Virus record (IMG/VR): IMGVR_UViG_3300042691_029157
Span: 1-64,000 of that record
Reading direction: 5' to 3' (one strand)
Length of the DNA: 64,000 bases
From: a virus
The position numbers were made by a program, and so were the translations under genes. Below the pieces are notes generated by a model, which saw only the letters and a list, made by a program, of their open reading frames with translations, had not been told where the DNA came from and did no database searches. This document shows, in pieces, positions 43,201-50,702 of the stretch (the first letter of the stretch is position 1; each line of letters opens with the position of its first letter).

Positions 43201-44150
43201 ATTCTGGAGCTAATTTAGCCCCATCGTATGTAGTCGACCCAAATTATGATGCGTTAGAAGACCAATTAACAACAAGTTTAGTAAGTTATCAAAATGCAAC
43301 AGATAATGATTGGGTAATTATTACGCAACAAGAATATAATGATATTTTTGGTAATGTTGATGGTGTGGTTAAAATTGGTAATACTGACGAACAAGTAAAC
43401 ACAAGAGCAGTTGCAACTGGATATGATACTACGACTTTTGGAACAATCGACGCTAGTACCCCTCTCACGATACCTACAGGTTATTACGTTGTAGGATTTG
43501 TTGCAGAGTCTTGGAATCAAAATGGTCAAGTCCAACTTGGATATACGACGACATATCACACTGGTACTCCGACTTATATGGGAAATTCACCAAATGTAAT
43601 TGGTGGTATGACTATGTTCTACGTTAGAAAAAGACCTAGCGGTGTTGAAGCGGCGCCAGCATCTACTAACTTATACCCAGTTTTAAACTTCTTGTCACCA
43701 GCTTACCCGAATGCGGTTCCTGACACCTTTGGGTGGGCAACAACAAACAATGGGGCTTCTTGGTTTGAAACGGTATCATCATCACAGACCGCAAAAATAC
43801 AGGTTTTACTGACAAACGTTAAATCTTGGCCATCAGCACCACCAAGTTCACCAACTCCAACACCATCCCCAACACCAACACTAACTTTAACACCAAATTG
43901 TCAACGTAATATTGTGATTCCAACCTTATGGAATGGCGGTACAACTATTAATACAAATCAACTTGTACTAACACAAACTTCAGAAACTTTACAAATACAA
44001 GTAAATGATACTATAACAGATAATAATGGGTCAACTAGTTTTGTAGGAATTGTTTCATCGGATGGCACATATACTTATGTATTTACAGGTGCAGGTGGTG
44101 GGGTTGCGTTTGATTGTCAATTCCCATTAACATTCACAGGACCTTGTTAA
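40278..44150 (+). CDS. giant modular tail-fibre/adhesin
   Basis: 1290 residues. Residues ~1-620 form a beta-rich body with a Cys-rich patch (~295-395) and a laminin/concanavalin-like segment (LKIYVNGRKFHTFENFEEV). Thr-rich linkers follow (~660-690), then a ~120-residue module (42354-42711) that recurs in the 439-residue protein at 48825. After a Pro/Thr linker (~842-900) come an InlB/Flg_new-like repeat (GYMFTGW) and a ~200-residue globular domain (~985-1185). A short PT linker and a final Cys-bounded beta domain end it. Multi-domain layout with mucin-like linkers fits an exposed host-recognition fibre. It heads the plus-strand fibre block. Confidence 0.8.
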   Translation: MAYQNINQYNFPKWYLLNKSEIMDFCLTSDERDYKEEVIFSPYIIGNEDGNVLPIKIDLNNPDNSELYVLEYNTYNPFNILVSSNYYNPDNLDLSCYSGFTSLCDIGLTGIDNGLVKEMTGETAFITQGINDFTKFDRLSFDRRTKFFQVTGYTQPPNIRFSGIEKNDNYSIVSKQTDVGVYHELYGGFYQGFYKLYGYDYETLPERPNHGWSAELLLRPRIWDDYFVPTGDTTLNDVYPENSGMFFYMGARAENKFYHYASGSPSGFSAYTRVTEKLDCLSTCGCSDTGNTFSHCGPVYPPLRYVTETTPCSSVEITAPELNPSGDSCSNNFVVKFSGDPGNPKICVRVLRLTDECAVDACTGTKTYTSGCTVQEYCTPKGIHYFCENTDYIKFEHWVQVDVVFERYRAMDECHLYWYGGLGDITNFVYTASTYNQSVTLIQPPYTHYYTTTYTSTTTTYNVTTIETPYGREVVELNDKWLKEKDYRLGRLKIYVNGRKFHTFENFEEVIPRALNVEREKQIGVPFNISWGGGTQGLRENLTFIECPISGDVTTTTTIDYSTTTTTSSYLGYQYQQDPELFPDSVLSGTTLSGLSTNIVLEKYFAGTFDGGISQFNYYVKPLTSDEVKHNFKLNKGRYNLFDWDCPDCEVIVPECDLSAIVYEITTTTTTIPVTTTTTTIPVTTTTTTIIPCDVNYELYNIPLDAEVILIANLYPGSIEAVYSLQLSNTLDFDLSVTFTHILGTISGDSINIESGVVVPKGLLSGETIVIRQEDYNILNDTSEFVDVKWSPYWVDLVISLSSETIFNLNPCNQYLLTENDDFIIAENGSYIITELDLCLPTPTPTLTSSQTPTPTLTSTPTPTPTPTSTPTLTPTLTQSSTPTSTPTPTQTMTPTTSVVPLVPLTLYIQPLSGGLSIIFDGVTYTEQTEVSVEKNVSYNIQAVPSPGYMFTGWNVYGASFLSNEQSTTVSVFLDSGANLAPSYVVDPNYDALEDQLTTSLVSYQNATDNDWVIITQQEYNDIFGNVDGVVKIGNTDEQVNTRAVATGYDTTTFGTIDASTPLTIPTGYYVVGFVAESWNQNGQVQLGYTTTYHTGTPTYMGNSPNVIGGMTMFYVRKRPSGVEAAPASTNLYPVLNFLSPAYPNAVPDTFGWATTNNGASWFETVSSSQTAKIQVLLTNVKSWPSAPPSSPTPTPSPTPTLTLTPNCQRNIVIPTLWNGGTTINTNQLVLTQTSETLQIQVNDTITDNNGSTSFVGIVSSDGTYTYVFTGAGGGVAFDCQFPLTFTGPC

Positions 44151-44166
44151 ATGAAAAAAATAAAAG

Positions 44167-44173
44167 TATTTAT
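44167..44173 (+). promoter_or_regulatory. late-promoter-like TATTTAT
   Basis: AGTATTTATA in the 37-base gap before the Asn-rich fibre gene, 14 bases before its ATG at 44188. Same class as the elements upstream of portal, protease and scaffold. Confidence 0.5.
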
Positions 44174-44187
44174 AGATAAAATTAAAA

Positions 44188-46389
44188 ATGGCTAATATAA
44201 AAATTTCGCAATTACCAGAATTTACAGGGTCAACAGATAATACTTGGCTTATATTAAATAATTCAGCTCAAACTGAAACATATAAAATAACAAAAGAAAG
44301 TTTATTTTCTGGTATAACAACTTACACTGAAATCACTTATAATGAGTTGTATTCTTTATACACCGGAGGGACGTTAACACCTGGTCAATTTTACTTAATG
44401 ACAGATTTCCAAACTTGTTATGACCAACCAAACTACGATAATCTTCGTAGTCCTATATTTTCGGATAACTATATGACAGGTGACACCGAACCAATTTTAT
44501 TATTAGCAACTTCAATAACAGGATTCTCACCGACAGTACACTCAACACTACACCCTAAAGATAAAATAACATACGACATTTCTTGGAACATAACTGAAAT
44601 TAGCAATAGTCCCGCGAAAGGTAGAATCACTGAAAGAATTGATAATTTTAGTAATAGAACTGATTATGACCACAGAAATATATTATTTAAAAGGTATATT
44701 GGATATTCGTATTATGAATCTGAACCACTTAGTGGACTCGTTGGAATAAGTGGTATAACAGGGAACACAGGAGTATTATACGGTAATACAGGAACAACAT
44801 TTAGTTCAAATTTTTCAACAGGTTCGTTTGTTGCGATAGGTAATCTAAACCCTCGAATTTTTGAAGTCATATTAGTTAATAGTAATTCTTTGGCAACTAT
44901 TTCAGGTGTTACAATAAATGAGACTAGTAATTCATCATATTACACGGCCTATGATGATGGTGTTATGAGTTACTATCAACCTAATATAAGGGTGAATGAG
45001 GTTTTCGAATATACTACATTTAATGAGACAACCGCAGTTAACAATTATATTGGTAACCACTCAAATATATATATTGAGCTTGGCTCAGGAGATTTTCTTT
45101 TAGCAAACAACGTTTTTATTAGTGGTTCATTCACAAACAACACAATAGGAAATAGGTCATATAATAACACATTTAATGACGATTGTGACAATAATCAAAT
45201 AGGTGATAGTTTTTATAACAACTCAACAAATGATGATTTTGATGGAAACATCATCGGGGAAAACTTCAATAATAATTATATAACTGCGAATTTTAATAAT
45301 AACAGAATTGGTAGTGATTTTAACTATAATGTCTTAATTGGTGGTTCTTTTTATAGAAACAATATTGGGAATAACTTTGAAGATAACACTTGGACTAATG
45401 GAGATTTTCAAAATAATGAAATAGGTAACCAATTTGCAAATAATAAAATCTATAATGACTTTTATAATAACGACATCGGCAATGGTTATAACAACAATAA
45501 AAGCTATTCAAACTATTATCGTAATTTGATTGGTAATGGTTATAATAATAATACTGTATATAACCAATTTTATGAAAATAATATCGGTCAAGTTTTTGGG
45601 GGTAATACGATTGGTATTAGTACAAATATAGGGTCATACAATTTTGTAGGGAATAGTATTGGAAGTGATTGTGCAACTAATACAATTAGATATAACTTCC
45701 AAAGTAACAATATTTTAAATGATTTTTATAATAATAATATATATTCAAACATATATAAAAACTCAATATTAAATGGGTTTGAAGGTAACACAATCGGAGA
45801 TTCAGACAATTTAAATCTTACCTTTGAAAACAATCAAATTATGAATGAATTCAAGGGTAATAACATTCAGGGGGATTTTTGGAGTAATCATATTAAAACA
45901 AATTTTAAAGCAAACCAAACATTTGCCGAATTTGGTTATAATAATGTTGGTTATAGTTTCTTCGTGAATAATATGAGTGGACAAACAATCAGTAACAATA
46001 TCGGAGATTATTTTGAATTTAATAATTGTTATGGTTCATTTTCATATAACACAATAGGTACTAATTTTTATAGTAACGAAGTTCTAGATGGTTTTGGTTT
46101 TGGCGGAGGTTCATATAGAGGAAATGTGATTGGTAATAATTTCTATGATAATAACATCGGAGAATATTTTTATGATAATACTATTGGAGATAATTTTACT
46201 AATAACATTGTTGTAGATTATTTCCAAATGAATAGAATATGTAATAGTGTAATATCTATTGATTTTTCAGAATCAACTCACGTCTACGGATTTTATAATT
46301 GCGAAATCTTTACAAGGGCAGGTGGCGGACAAAGATTATCATACTACGACTCAAATGATGTCCTAAATATAACAAACATAACAGAATAA
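44188..46389 (+). CDS. Asn-rich beta-helix tail fibre
   Basis: 733 residues. The start MANIKISQLPEFTGSTDNTW is the common N-terminal fibre-attachment pattern (xIKISxLPxxT). Residues ~290-690 consist of degenerate ~10-12-residue repeats of the type N-N-x-I-G-x-x-F-x-N-N, in which Ile/Phe alternate with Asn/Gly. This is the spacing of a parallel beta-helix coil with Asn ladders. The last ~40 residues (EIFTRAGGGQRLSYYDSNDVL) may be the trimer cap. Probably a rigid receptor-binding or depolymerase-type spike without visible catalytic residues. Confidence 0.75.
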   Translation: MANIKISQLPEFTGSTDNTWLILNNSAQTETYKITKESLFSGITTYTEITYNELYSLYTGGTLTPGQFYLMTDFQTCYDQPNYDNLRSPIFSDNYMTGDTEPILLLATSITGFSPTVHSTLHPKDKITYDISWNITEISNSPAKGRITERIDNFSNRTDYDHRNILFKRYIGYSYYESEPLSGLVGISGITGNTGVLYGNTGTTFSSNFSTGSFVAIGNLNPRIFEVILVNSNSLATISGVTINETSNSSYYTAYDDGVMSYYQPNIRVNEVFEYTTFNETTAVNNYIGNHSNIYIELGSGDFLLANNVFISGSFTNNTIGNRSYNNTFNDDCDNNQIGDSFYNNSTNDDFDGNIIGENFNNNYITANFNNNRIGSDFNYNVLIGGSFYRNNIGNNFEDNTWTNGDFQNNEIGNQFANNKIYNDFYNNDIGNGYNNNKSYSNYYRNLIGNGYNNNTVYNQFYENNIGQVFGGNTIGISTNIGSYNFVGNSIGSDCATNTIRYNFQSNNILNDFYNNNIYSNIYKNSILNGFEGNTIGDSDNLNLTFENNQIMNEFKGNNIQGDFWSNHIKTNFKANQTFAEFGYNNVGYSFFVNNMSGQTISNNIGDYFEFNNCYGSFSYNTIGTNFYSNEVLDGFGFGGGSYRGNVIGNNFYDNNIGEYFYDNTIGDNFTNNIVVDYFQMNRICNSVISIDFSESTHVYGFYNCEIFTRAGGGQRLSYYDSNDVLNITNITE

Positions 46390-46391
46390 AA

Positions 46392-47042
46392 ATGGCAACA
46401 AAATACATAATAGATAATTTATCAGGTCAGACTATAGTTGGTGACCTTACAATTAATGGTAATATAACTGTAACAGGGATTACAAATAATAGAACTTATA
46501 GAGCATTACTAACTCAAACACCTATTTTAGTTGCAAATGACACAAGTCAGTTATATGGAAAATTTATCATAGGTGAAACTTATACAATTACAGACTATGT
46601 TTCAAATGACGATTTTAGTAATATTGCCTATGTTCAAAGTGGTGTAATAAATCAAACTGGATGTGTATTTATTGCCACGGGGGAGACCCCAAGTTATTGG
46701 GGAGATTACTCAGAAATTACTTCGTCAGGTAATCTTTGTGTTTCAGTGTTAGAAAATAGTTTGGGATTTGAAATTAATTGGGGGAAGGTTTCTCCTGGAA
46801 GCTACTATACTGGGGGGACTAACCCAATATCTGTAGACACATTCCCAAGAAATAATACAATTGTAAACACACAATCAAAATATATAGAATCTATTGACGA
46901 ATTTATAATTTCTTTTGTTTCATTAGGGAATATTAATAATCCTGATAGTTTTATTGTGTTAAGTAATAAAGGAGTGACTGATTTAACTAATGCTTTAGAT
47001 TCATTATTTTACACACCAATTGAAATAATCATAAAGGACTAA
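46392..47042 (+). CDS. tail-fibre-associated structural protein
   Basis: 216 residues. The N-terminus IDNLSGQTIVGDLTINGNITVTGI is the beta-prism-like repeat found at the start of many phage fibres (LxGxTxIxGDLTINGNIxVTG). The following domain (YRALLTQTPILVANDTSQL ... GCVFIATGETPSYWGDYSEI ... GKVSPGSYYTGG) is a compact module common in Bacteroidota phage fibres as far as I recall. Two bases after the Asn-rich fibre gene, so probably part of the same fibre. Confidence 0.65.
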   Translation: MATKYIIDNLSGQTIVGDLTINGNITVTGITNNRTYRALLTQTPILVANDTSQLYGKFIIGETYTITDYVSNDDFSNIAYVQSGVINQTGCVFIATGETPSYWGDYSEITSSGNLCVSVLENSLGFEINWGKVSPGSYYTGGTNPISVDTFPRNNTIVNTQSKYIESIDEFIISFVSLGNINNPDSFIVLSNKGVTDLTNALDSLFYTPIEIIIKD

Positions 47043-47071
47043 TAATTAATTTAAAACAATTAAATAATATT

Positions 47072-47320
47072 ATGAGAATTAACATTTTAACAGACAACGA
47101 TAAGGTAGAACAAGTTAGAGAAGCTTGGATAAATAAAAATGTAATGAAAATACCTTGTTCACCAACAGGAGAAGAACCCGCGACTCATTGGTATTGTACA
47201 ATGGCTGGGTCTGAAGAACAAATGATGAAGATTTACAATAAAAAAAATTTATCTATAATGGAGTTAGAAATTGGACCAAAAGAATTTCTTAACAAATGGG
47301 GATTGAAAATCATAAGGTGA
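47072..47320 (+). CDS. hypothetical small protein
   Basis: 82 residues with a single compact fold (MRINILTDNDKVEQVREAW ... CTMAGSEEQMMKIYNKKNL). HWYCTM contains a possible active-site-like Cys, but no family is recognised. It overlaps the oxygenase gene by 25 bases, so the two are probably translated together and may cooperate. Confidence 0.6.
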   Translation: MRINILTDNDKVEQVREAWINKNVMKIPCSPTGEEPATHWYCTMAGSEEQMMKIYNKKNLSIMELEIGPKEFLNKWGLKIIR

Positions 47321-47925
47321 TACGAAATTTTATAACTAAAGAAGAAGTTATAAAAATTTTAGAATGGGTAAATTCATTAGAATCGGATAAAGGTAATCCA
47401 AATCACCACTTATCTGAAATCACAAAAGATTTAAATGGTAAATCTACTATTATAGATATTTCAAATAATAGTTACACAAACTATATCACAAACTTTCAGT
47501 CTGTCAGTCAGGTTTTAAAAATTAAAGTTCCTGATTTTATTGAGTCCATTATTGGCAGATTATCTGAAACTTTAGAAATCCCAGCAGACAATATATTTTT
47601 ACAAGTTGTTGATATGGACTCAGGTGGTAAGATAACCCCCCATTATGATGCATCAATAGACGGATATATTAATTATAAATGTAATATTAGTGTCTTATCC
47701 GAAGACTATCAAATTTTCATCGGAGAAGACGTACTTAATATATCTGAAACCGATTTATATTGTTTTGAAGCATCTCTTTACAAACATTGGACTAATGAAT
47801 TTAAATCACGAAGAGTGTTTTTAAGTTTTGGGTTTATCCTCCCCTACAAAACCCTAGGTAGAAATGAAAATGACCCAAGAATTAGATTAAGTCAAAGAAT
47901 ATATAAGTATTTCCAAAGGGTATAA
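47296..47925 (+). CDS. 2OG-Fe(II) oxygenase, prolyl-hydroxylase-like
   Basis: 209 residues. The double-stranded beta-helix signature is present: H116-x-D118 (KITPHYDASIDG), distal H164 (SLYKHWTNEF) and R172/R173 for the 2-oxoglutarate carboxylate (SRRVFLSFGF). The size and the N-terminal helix region (NFITKEEVIKILEWVNS) fit small prolyl-4-hydroxylase-like enzymes. Located immediately before the papain-like, PT-rich and Cys-rich fibre genes and a GT60-like transferase, it may hydroxylate Pro in mucin-like linkers. The substrate is inferred. Confidence 0.75.
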   Translation: MGIENHKVIRNFITKEEVIKILEWVNSLESDKGNPNHHLSEITKDLNGKSTIIDISNNSYTNYITNFQSVSQVLKIKVPDFIESIIGRLSETLEIPADNIFLQVVDMDSGGKITPHYDASIDGYINYKCNISVLSEDYQIFIGEDVLNISETDLYCFEASLYKHWTNEFKSRRVFLSFGFILPYKTLGRNENDPRIRLSQRIYKYFQRV

Positions 47926-47939
47926 ATCATTTATTTGGA

Positions 47940-47946
47940 TATTTAT
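47940..47946 (+). promoter_or_regulatory. late-promoter-like TATTTAT with weak start-codon hairpin
   Basis: TATTTATT ends 6 bases before the ATG at 47953, so a T4-like start site would give an almost leaderless RNA. A short repeat, CATTTA (47928-47933) and TAAATG (47950-47955), places the element in its loop and the ATG in its right arm. With only 6 A/T-rich pairs this could be chance. Confidence 0.4.
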
Positions 47947-47952
47947 TTTTAA

Positions 47953-48822
47953 ATGCCGTCAGTAGTAATTTTAAAAAGTGATAATTTTTCAGGTGATGTT
48001 GCTAATATCACATTCTACCCATTAACGGGTGGTAGTATTGATATTGGTTCACAAATAATCCCCTATGTTTATGTTACGGATTACTACGAAGGAACATATA
48101 ACCTTAATTTTACAGCTCAAAGTCAAAGTTGTGAGGTTTTTGTTTCACCATCAGGACTTACAGAGTTAGTGTTTGGTTTAGGTAGGGGAATATCAATTGA
48201 TAATAGAGATAAGAATTACTTAATTAAAGATAAAATAACAATTAATAAGAGTCCAATCATATCTAGGTACTGGGAACAAAATGAATGGTGGGGAAACCAA
48301 GGAATTACACCACAATGTGTTGGATATTCTTGGGCACATTGGATTGAGGATGGTCCCGTAAAACACGGAGGTACTCCACCTATTGTACACCCAACATTAA
48401 TTTATAAGGAGTCTCAAAAGATTGACGAGTGGCCTGGAGAAAATTATGATGGTACATCTGTTAGGGCTGGTGCCAAGTATTTACAACAAACAAACCGAAT
48501 TAAAAACTACTATTGGGCATTTGACATTAACACACTAATTAACACCGTATTAAATGTTGGGCCCGTAGTTGCTGGGACATATTGGTATAGAAATATGTTT
48601 TATCCTGATAGAAATGGTAATATTCGTATTGGAGGACCTATTGTTGGTGGACACGCCTATGTTATTAATGGAATTGATACTAGAAAAAGACTATTTAGAA
48701 TAAAGAATAGTTGGGGAAGGGGATGGGGATTACAAGGTAATGCCTATATCTCATTTACAGATATGGAGAGATTAATAAAAATGAATGGTGAAATTTGTTT
48801 GGCCACAGAAAATAATTTTTAA
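47953..48822 (+). CDS. papain-like cysteine protease on a virion-attachment module
   Basis: 289 residues. Residues 1-~65 form a module (SGDVANITFYPLTGGSIDIGS) that also begins the genes at 48825 and 50158. Residues ~100-285 are a C1A-type peptidase: oxyanion Gln116 (WGNQGITPQ), Cys122 (QCVGYSWAHW), His234 (GGHAYVINGID) and Asn252 (KNSWGRGWG). No secretion signal or long inhibitory propeptide is seen. The shared module suggests attachment to the fibre, so the protease would act on host surface proteins or on neighbouring fibre subunits. Catalytic residues are all intact. Confidence 0.85.
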   Translation: MPSVVILKSDNFSGDVANITFYPLTGGSIDIGSQIIPYVYVTDYYEGTYNLNFTAQSQSCEVFVSPSGLTELVFGLGRGISIDNRDKNYLIKDKITINKSPIISRYWEQNEWWGNQGITPQCVGYSWAHWIEDGPVKHGGTPPIVHPTLIYKESQKIDEWPGENYDGTSVRAGAKYLQQTNRIKNYYWAFDINTLINTVLNVGPVVAGTYWYRNMFYPDRNGNIRIGGPIVGGHAYVINGIDTRKRLFRIKNSWGRGWGLQGNAYISFTDMERLIKMNGEICLATENNF

Positions 48823-48824
48823 CT

Positions 48825-50144
48825 ATGTCACAATACGTTGAATTTTTCGATACAAACTATAGTGGACAAACTGCACAAGTTACGTTTGAGTCTTTAAACG
48901 GGTCTGTTTATGATTTGGGTGAACAAGTAGTCCCCTTTACCTTTTATGGTGACGATATTGAACCTAATTTATCGGTTTATGGTAAATATACTTTTTACTA
49001 TATTAGATTTTATAAAACCTGTATTATTAATGTCTTACCATCAACAACTACAACAACCACTTTTATTCCTGTAACAACCACAACTACTTTTGAACCAATT
49101 ACTACAACTACCACAACAATACTTAATATTTGCGATATAAGTTATGACTTAAATTTTGTACCTCAGAATACTGAAGTAATCTTTACCTCAACTATTAGCC
49201 CTGGGTCTGTAAATGCCGAATATACCCTAGTAACAACTGAACCACTAGATTTTGATTTATCAGTATCATTCCAACATGTGTTAGGCACATTATCTGGTGA
49301 TAGTCTAATTATTAGTTCGGGAGTTACAATACAAGCTGGCGATTTATCAGGAAGTACACTTATTGTAGTCGATTACGATTATTATAATTTAAATGATACT
49401 TCAGAATTTACAAATTTACAATTCTCACCTCAGAATATTGAGATAGGTTTTAATTTTACTGCCGACACCATCTTTACCCCACCACCGACACCTACACTAA
49501 CTTTAACAAATTCCTCAACTCCAACCAATACACCTACTTTGACTCAGACATTAACTGAGACCCCCACACTAACCCCAACTAGTACACCTACTAATACTCC
49601 AACAAATACCCCTACTTTAACTGAAACCCCAACTAGTACACCTACTAACACACCAACATTAACGGAGACGCCAACAAACACACCTACTTTAACTGAAACT
49701 CCAACTAGTACACCAACTTTAACACCTACCAATACGCCTACCTTAACAGAAACTCCAACTTTGACACCATCATCAACATTACCTGAATTAACTCCTACAC
49801 CTACGGCAACAATGGAAACATTACCACCCACAGATAATTTTAATTGGTCATTTGACGACGCTGGAGGTTCCGAGTTAAATACTTATAGAATATTAAAAAA
49901 TGGGTTAGAAGTTGTTAATACGAATGTTAGTCGTAGTGGTTCATTTATGGTTACGGATAAAGATGTGGTTAGAATTATAGTAAATATGGTCACAGGTGAA
50001 AGTGTCACGTCACAATTAGACGAGGATGGAATATTGATATACGATGAAACCGCTAGTAGGTCCCCTCAAGTTTTGGATAGTGGGAATATAACAATAAGAG
50101 ATGGGTCTAATTATATTGCAACAGGTGTAATAATTAGTAAATAA
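48825..50144 (+). CDS. mucin-like fibre protein sharing modules with neighbours
   Basis: 439 residues. N-terminal ~65 residues are a diverged copy of the attachment module of the two flanking genes (SGQTAQVTFESLNGSVYDLGE). Thr-rich linkers (~70-100) follow, then a ~115-residue module (49131-49480) closely related to that at 42354-42711 in the giant adhesin. Next come a ~110-residue PT-rich linker (49483-49830) and a C-terminal ~105-residue beta domain. The long Pro/Thr tract is a strong candidate for O-glycosylation. Confidence 0.8.
   Translation: MSQYVEFFDTNYSGQTAQVTFESLNGSVYDLGEQVVPFTFYGDDIEPNLSVYGKYTFYYIRFYKTCIINVLPSTTTTTTFIPVTTTTTFEPITTTTTTILNICDISYDLNFVPQNTEVIFTSTISPGSVNAEYTLVTTEPLDFDLSVSFQHVLGTLSGDSLIISSGVTIQAGDLSGSTLIVVDYDYYNLNDTSEFTNLQFSPQNIEIGFNFTADTIFTPPPTPTLTLTNSSTPTNTPTLTQTLTETPTLTPTSTPTNTPTNTPTLTETPTSTPTNTPTLTETPTNTPTLTETPTSTPTLTPTNTPTLTETPTLTPSSTLPELTPTPTATMETLPPTDNFNWSFDDAGGSELNTYRILKNGLEVVNTNVSRSGSFMVTDKDVVRIIVNMVTGESVTSQLDEDGILIYDETASRSPQVLDSGNITIRDGSNYIATGVIISK
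49483..49830 (+). repeat. Pro/Thr-rich tandem low-complexity tract
   Basis: About 115 codons of Thr/Pro-rich sequence built from repeated cca-act-agt-aca-cct-type and tta-act-gaa-act-type units, giving peptides such as PTNTPTLTETPTSTP. Both DNA and protein repeats match the linkers in 8786-10035 and 42795-42980, so homologous exchange between these genes is possible. Confidence 0.85.
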
Positions 50145-50157
50145 TTTATAAAGTAAA

Positions 50158-50658
50158 ATGGGAACAGTTATAACATTAAAGAGTCAAATTTTTTCAGGAG
50201 ATGTTGCAAACATTACATTTTATCCTTTAAGTGGTGGTTCTATTGATTTAGGTTCGCATATAATTCCTTACACATTTGACGTTGAAAATTACGAAGGAAC
50301 CTACGATTTGTACTTTATAAACCAAGGTCAAAATTGTCAATTAATTATACCTGAAACAACCACAACAACAACGGAGCCACCAACATTCAACTATTTTACC
50401 GTAGCAAAGAGTTGTGAGGTCTGTGACCCACAATTGTGTGAAAATTTCTTAAATAATAGTAGTGGAGGGTATTACTTTAATTTTATAACTTACCAAGAAA
50501 TAACCCCACCAATGATACTTACAATAGATGGTTGTTGTATGTATATAGAATCAGTTTTAAATCAAAATTTACCAGGTTATTCCACATTCTTAGTGACTGA
50601 AAATCAGTATCAAATTGTGAGTGGAACAATTTCAGAAGAATGTCCAAAATGTCTTTAA
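50158..50658 (+). CDS. Cys-rich fibre-tip protein on attachment module
   Basis: 166 residues. Residues 1-~62 are the attachment module (SGDVANITFYPLSGGSIDLGS), nearly identical in pattern to the protease gene. A short Thr-rich linker (TTTTTEPP) leads to a ~95-residue domain with a SCEVCDPQLC start and an ECPKCL end, plus GCCMYIES in the middle. Cysteine spacing suggests disulfides or metal binding. Function unknown; likely an alternative C-terminal tip on the same virion anchor. Confidence 0.75.
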   Translation: MGTVITLKSQIFSGDVANITFYPLSGGSIDLGSHIIPYTFDVENYEGTYDLYFINQGQNCQLIIPETTTTTTEPPTFNYFTVAKSCEVCDPQLCENFLNNSSGGYYFNFITYQEITPPMILTIDGCCMYIESVLNQNLPGYSTFLVTENQYQIVSGTISEECPKCL

Positions 50659-50702
50659 TTTTAACAATTAGTTTTTAATTTTATTCATAAAAGAATAATT
50701 TT

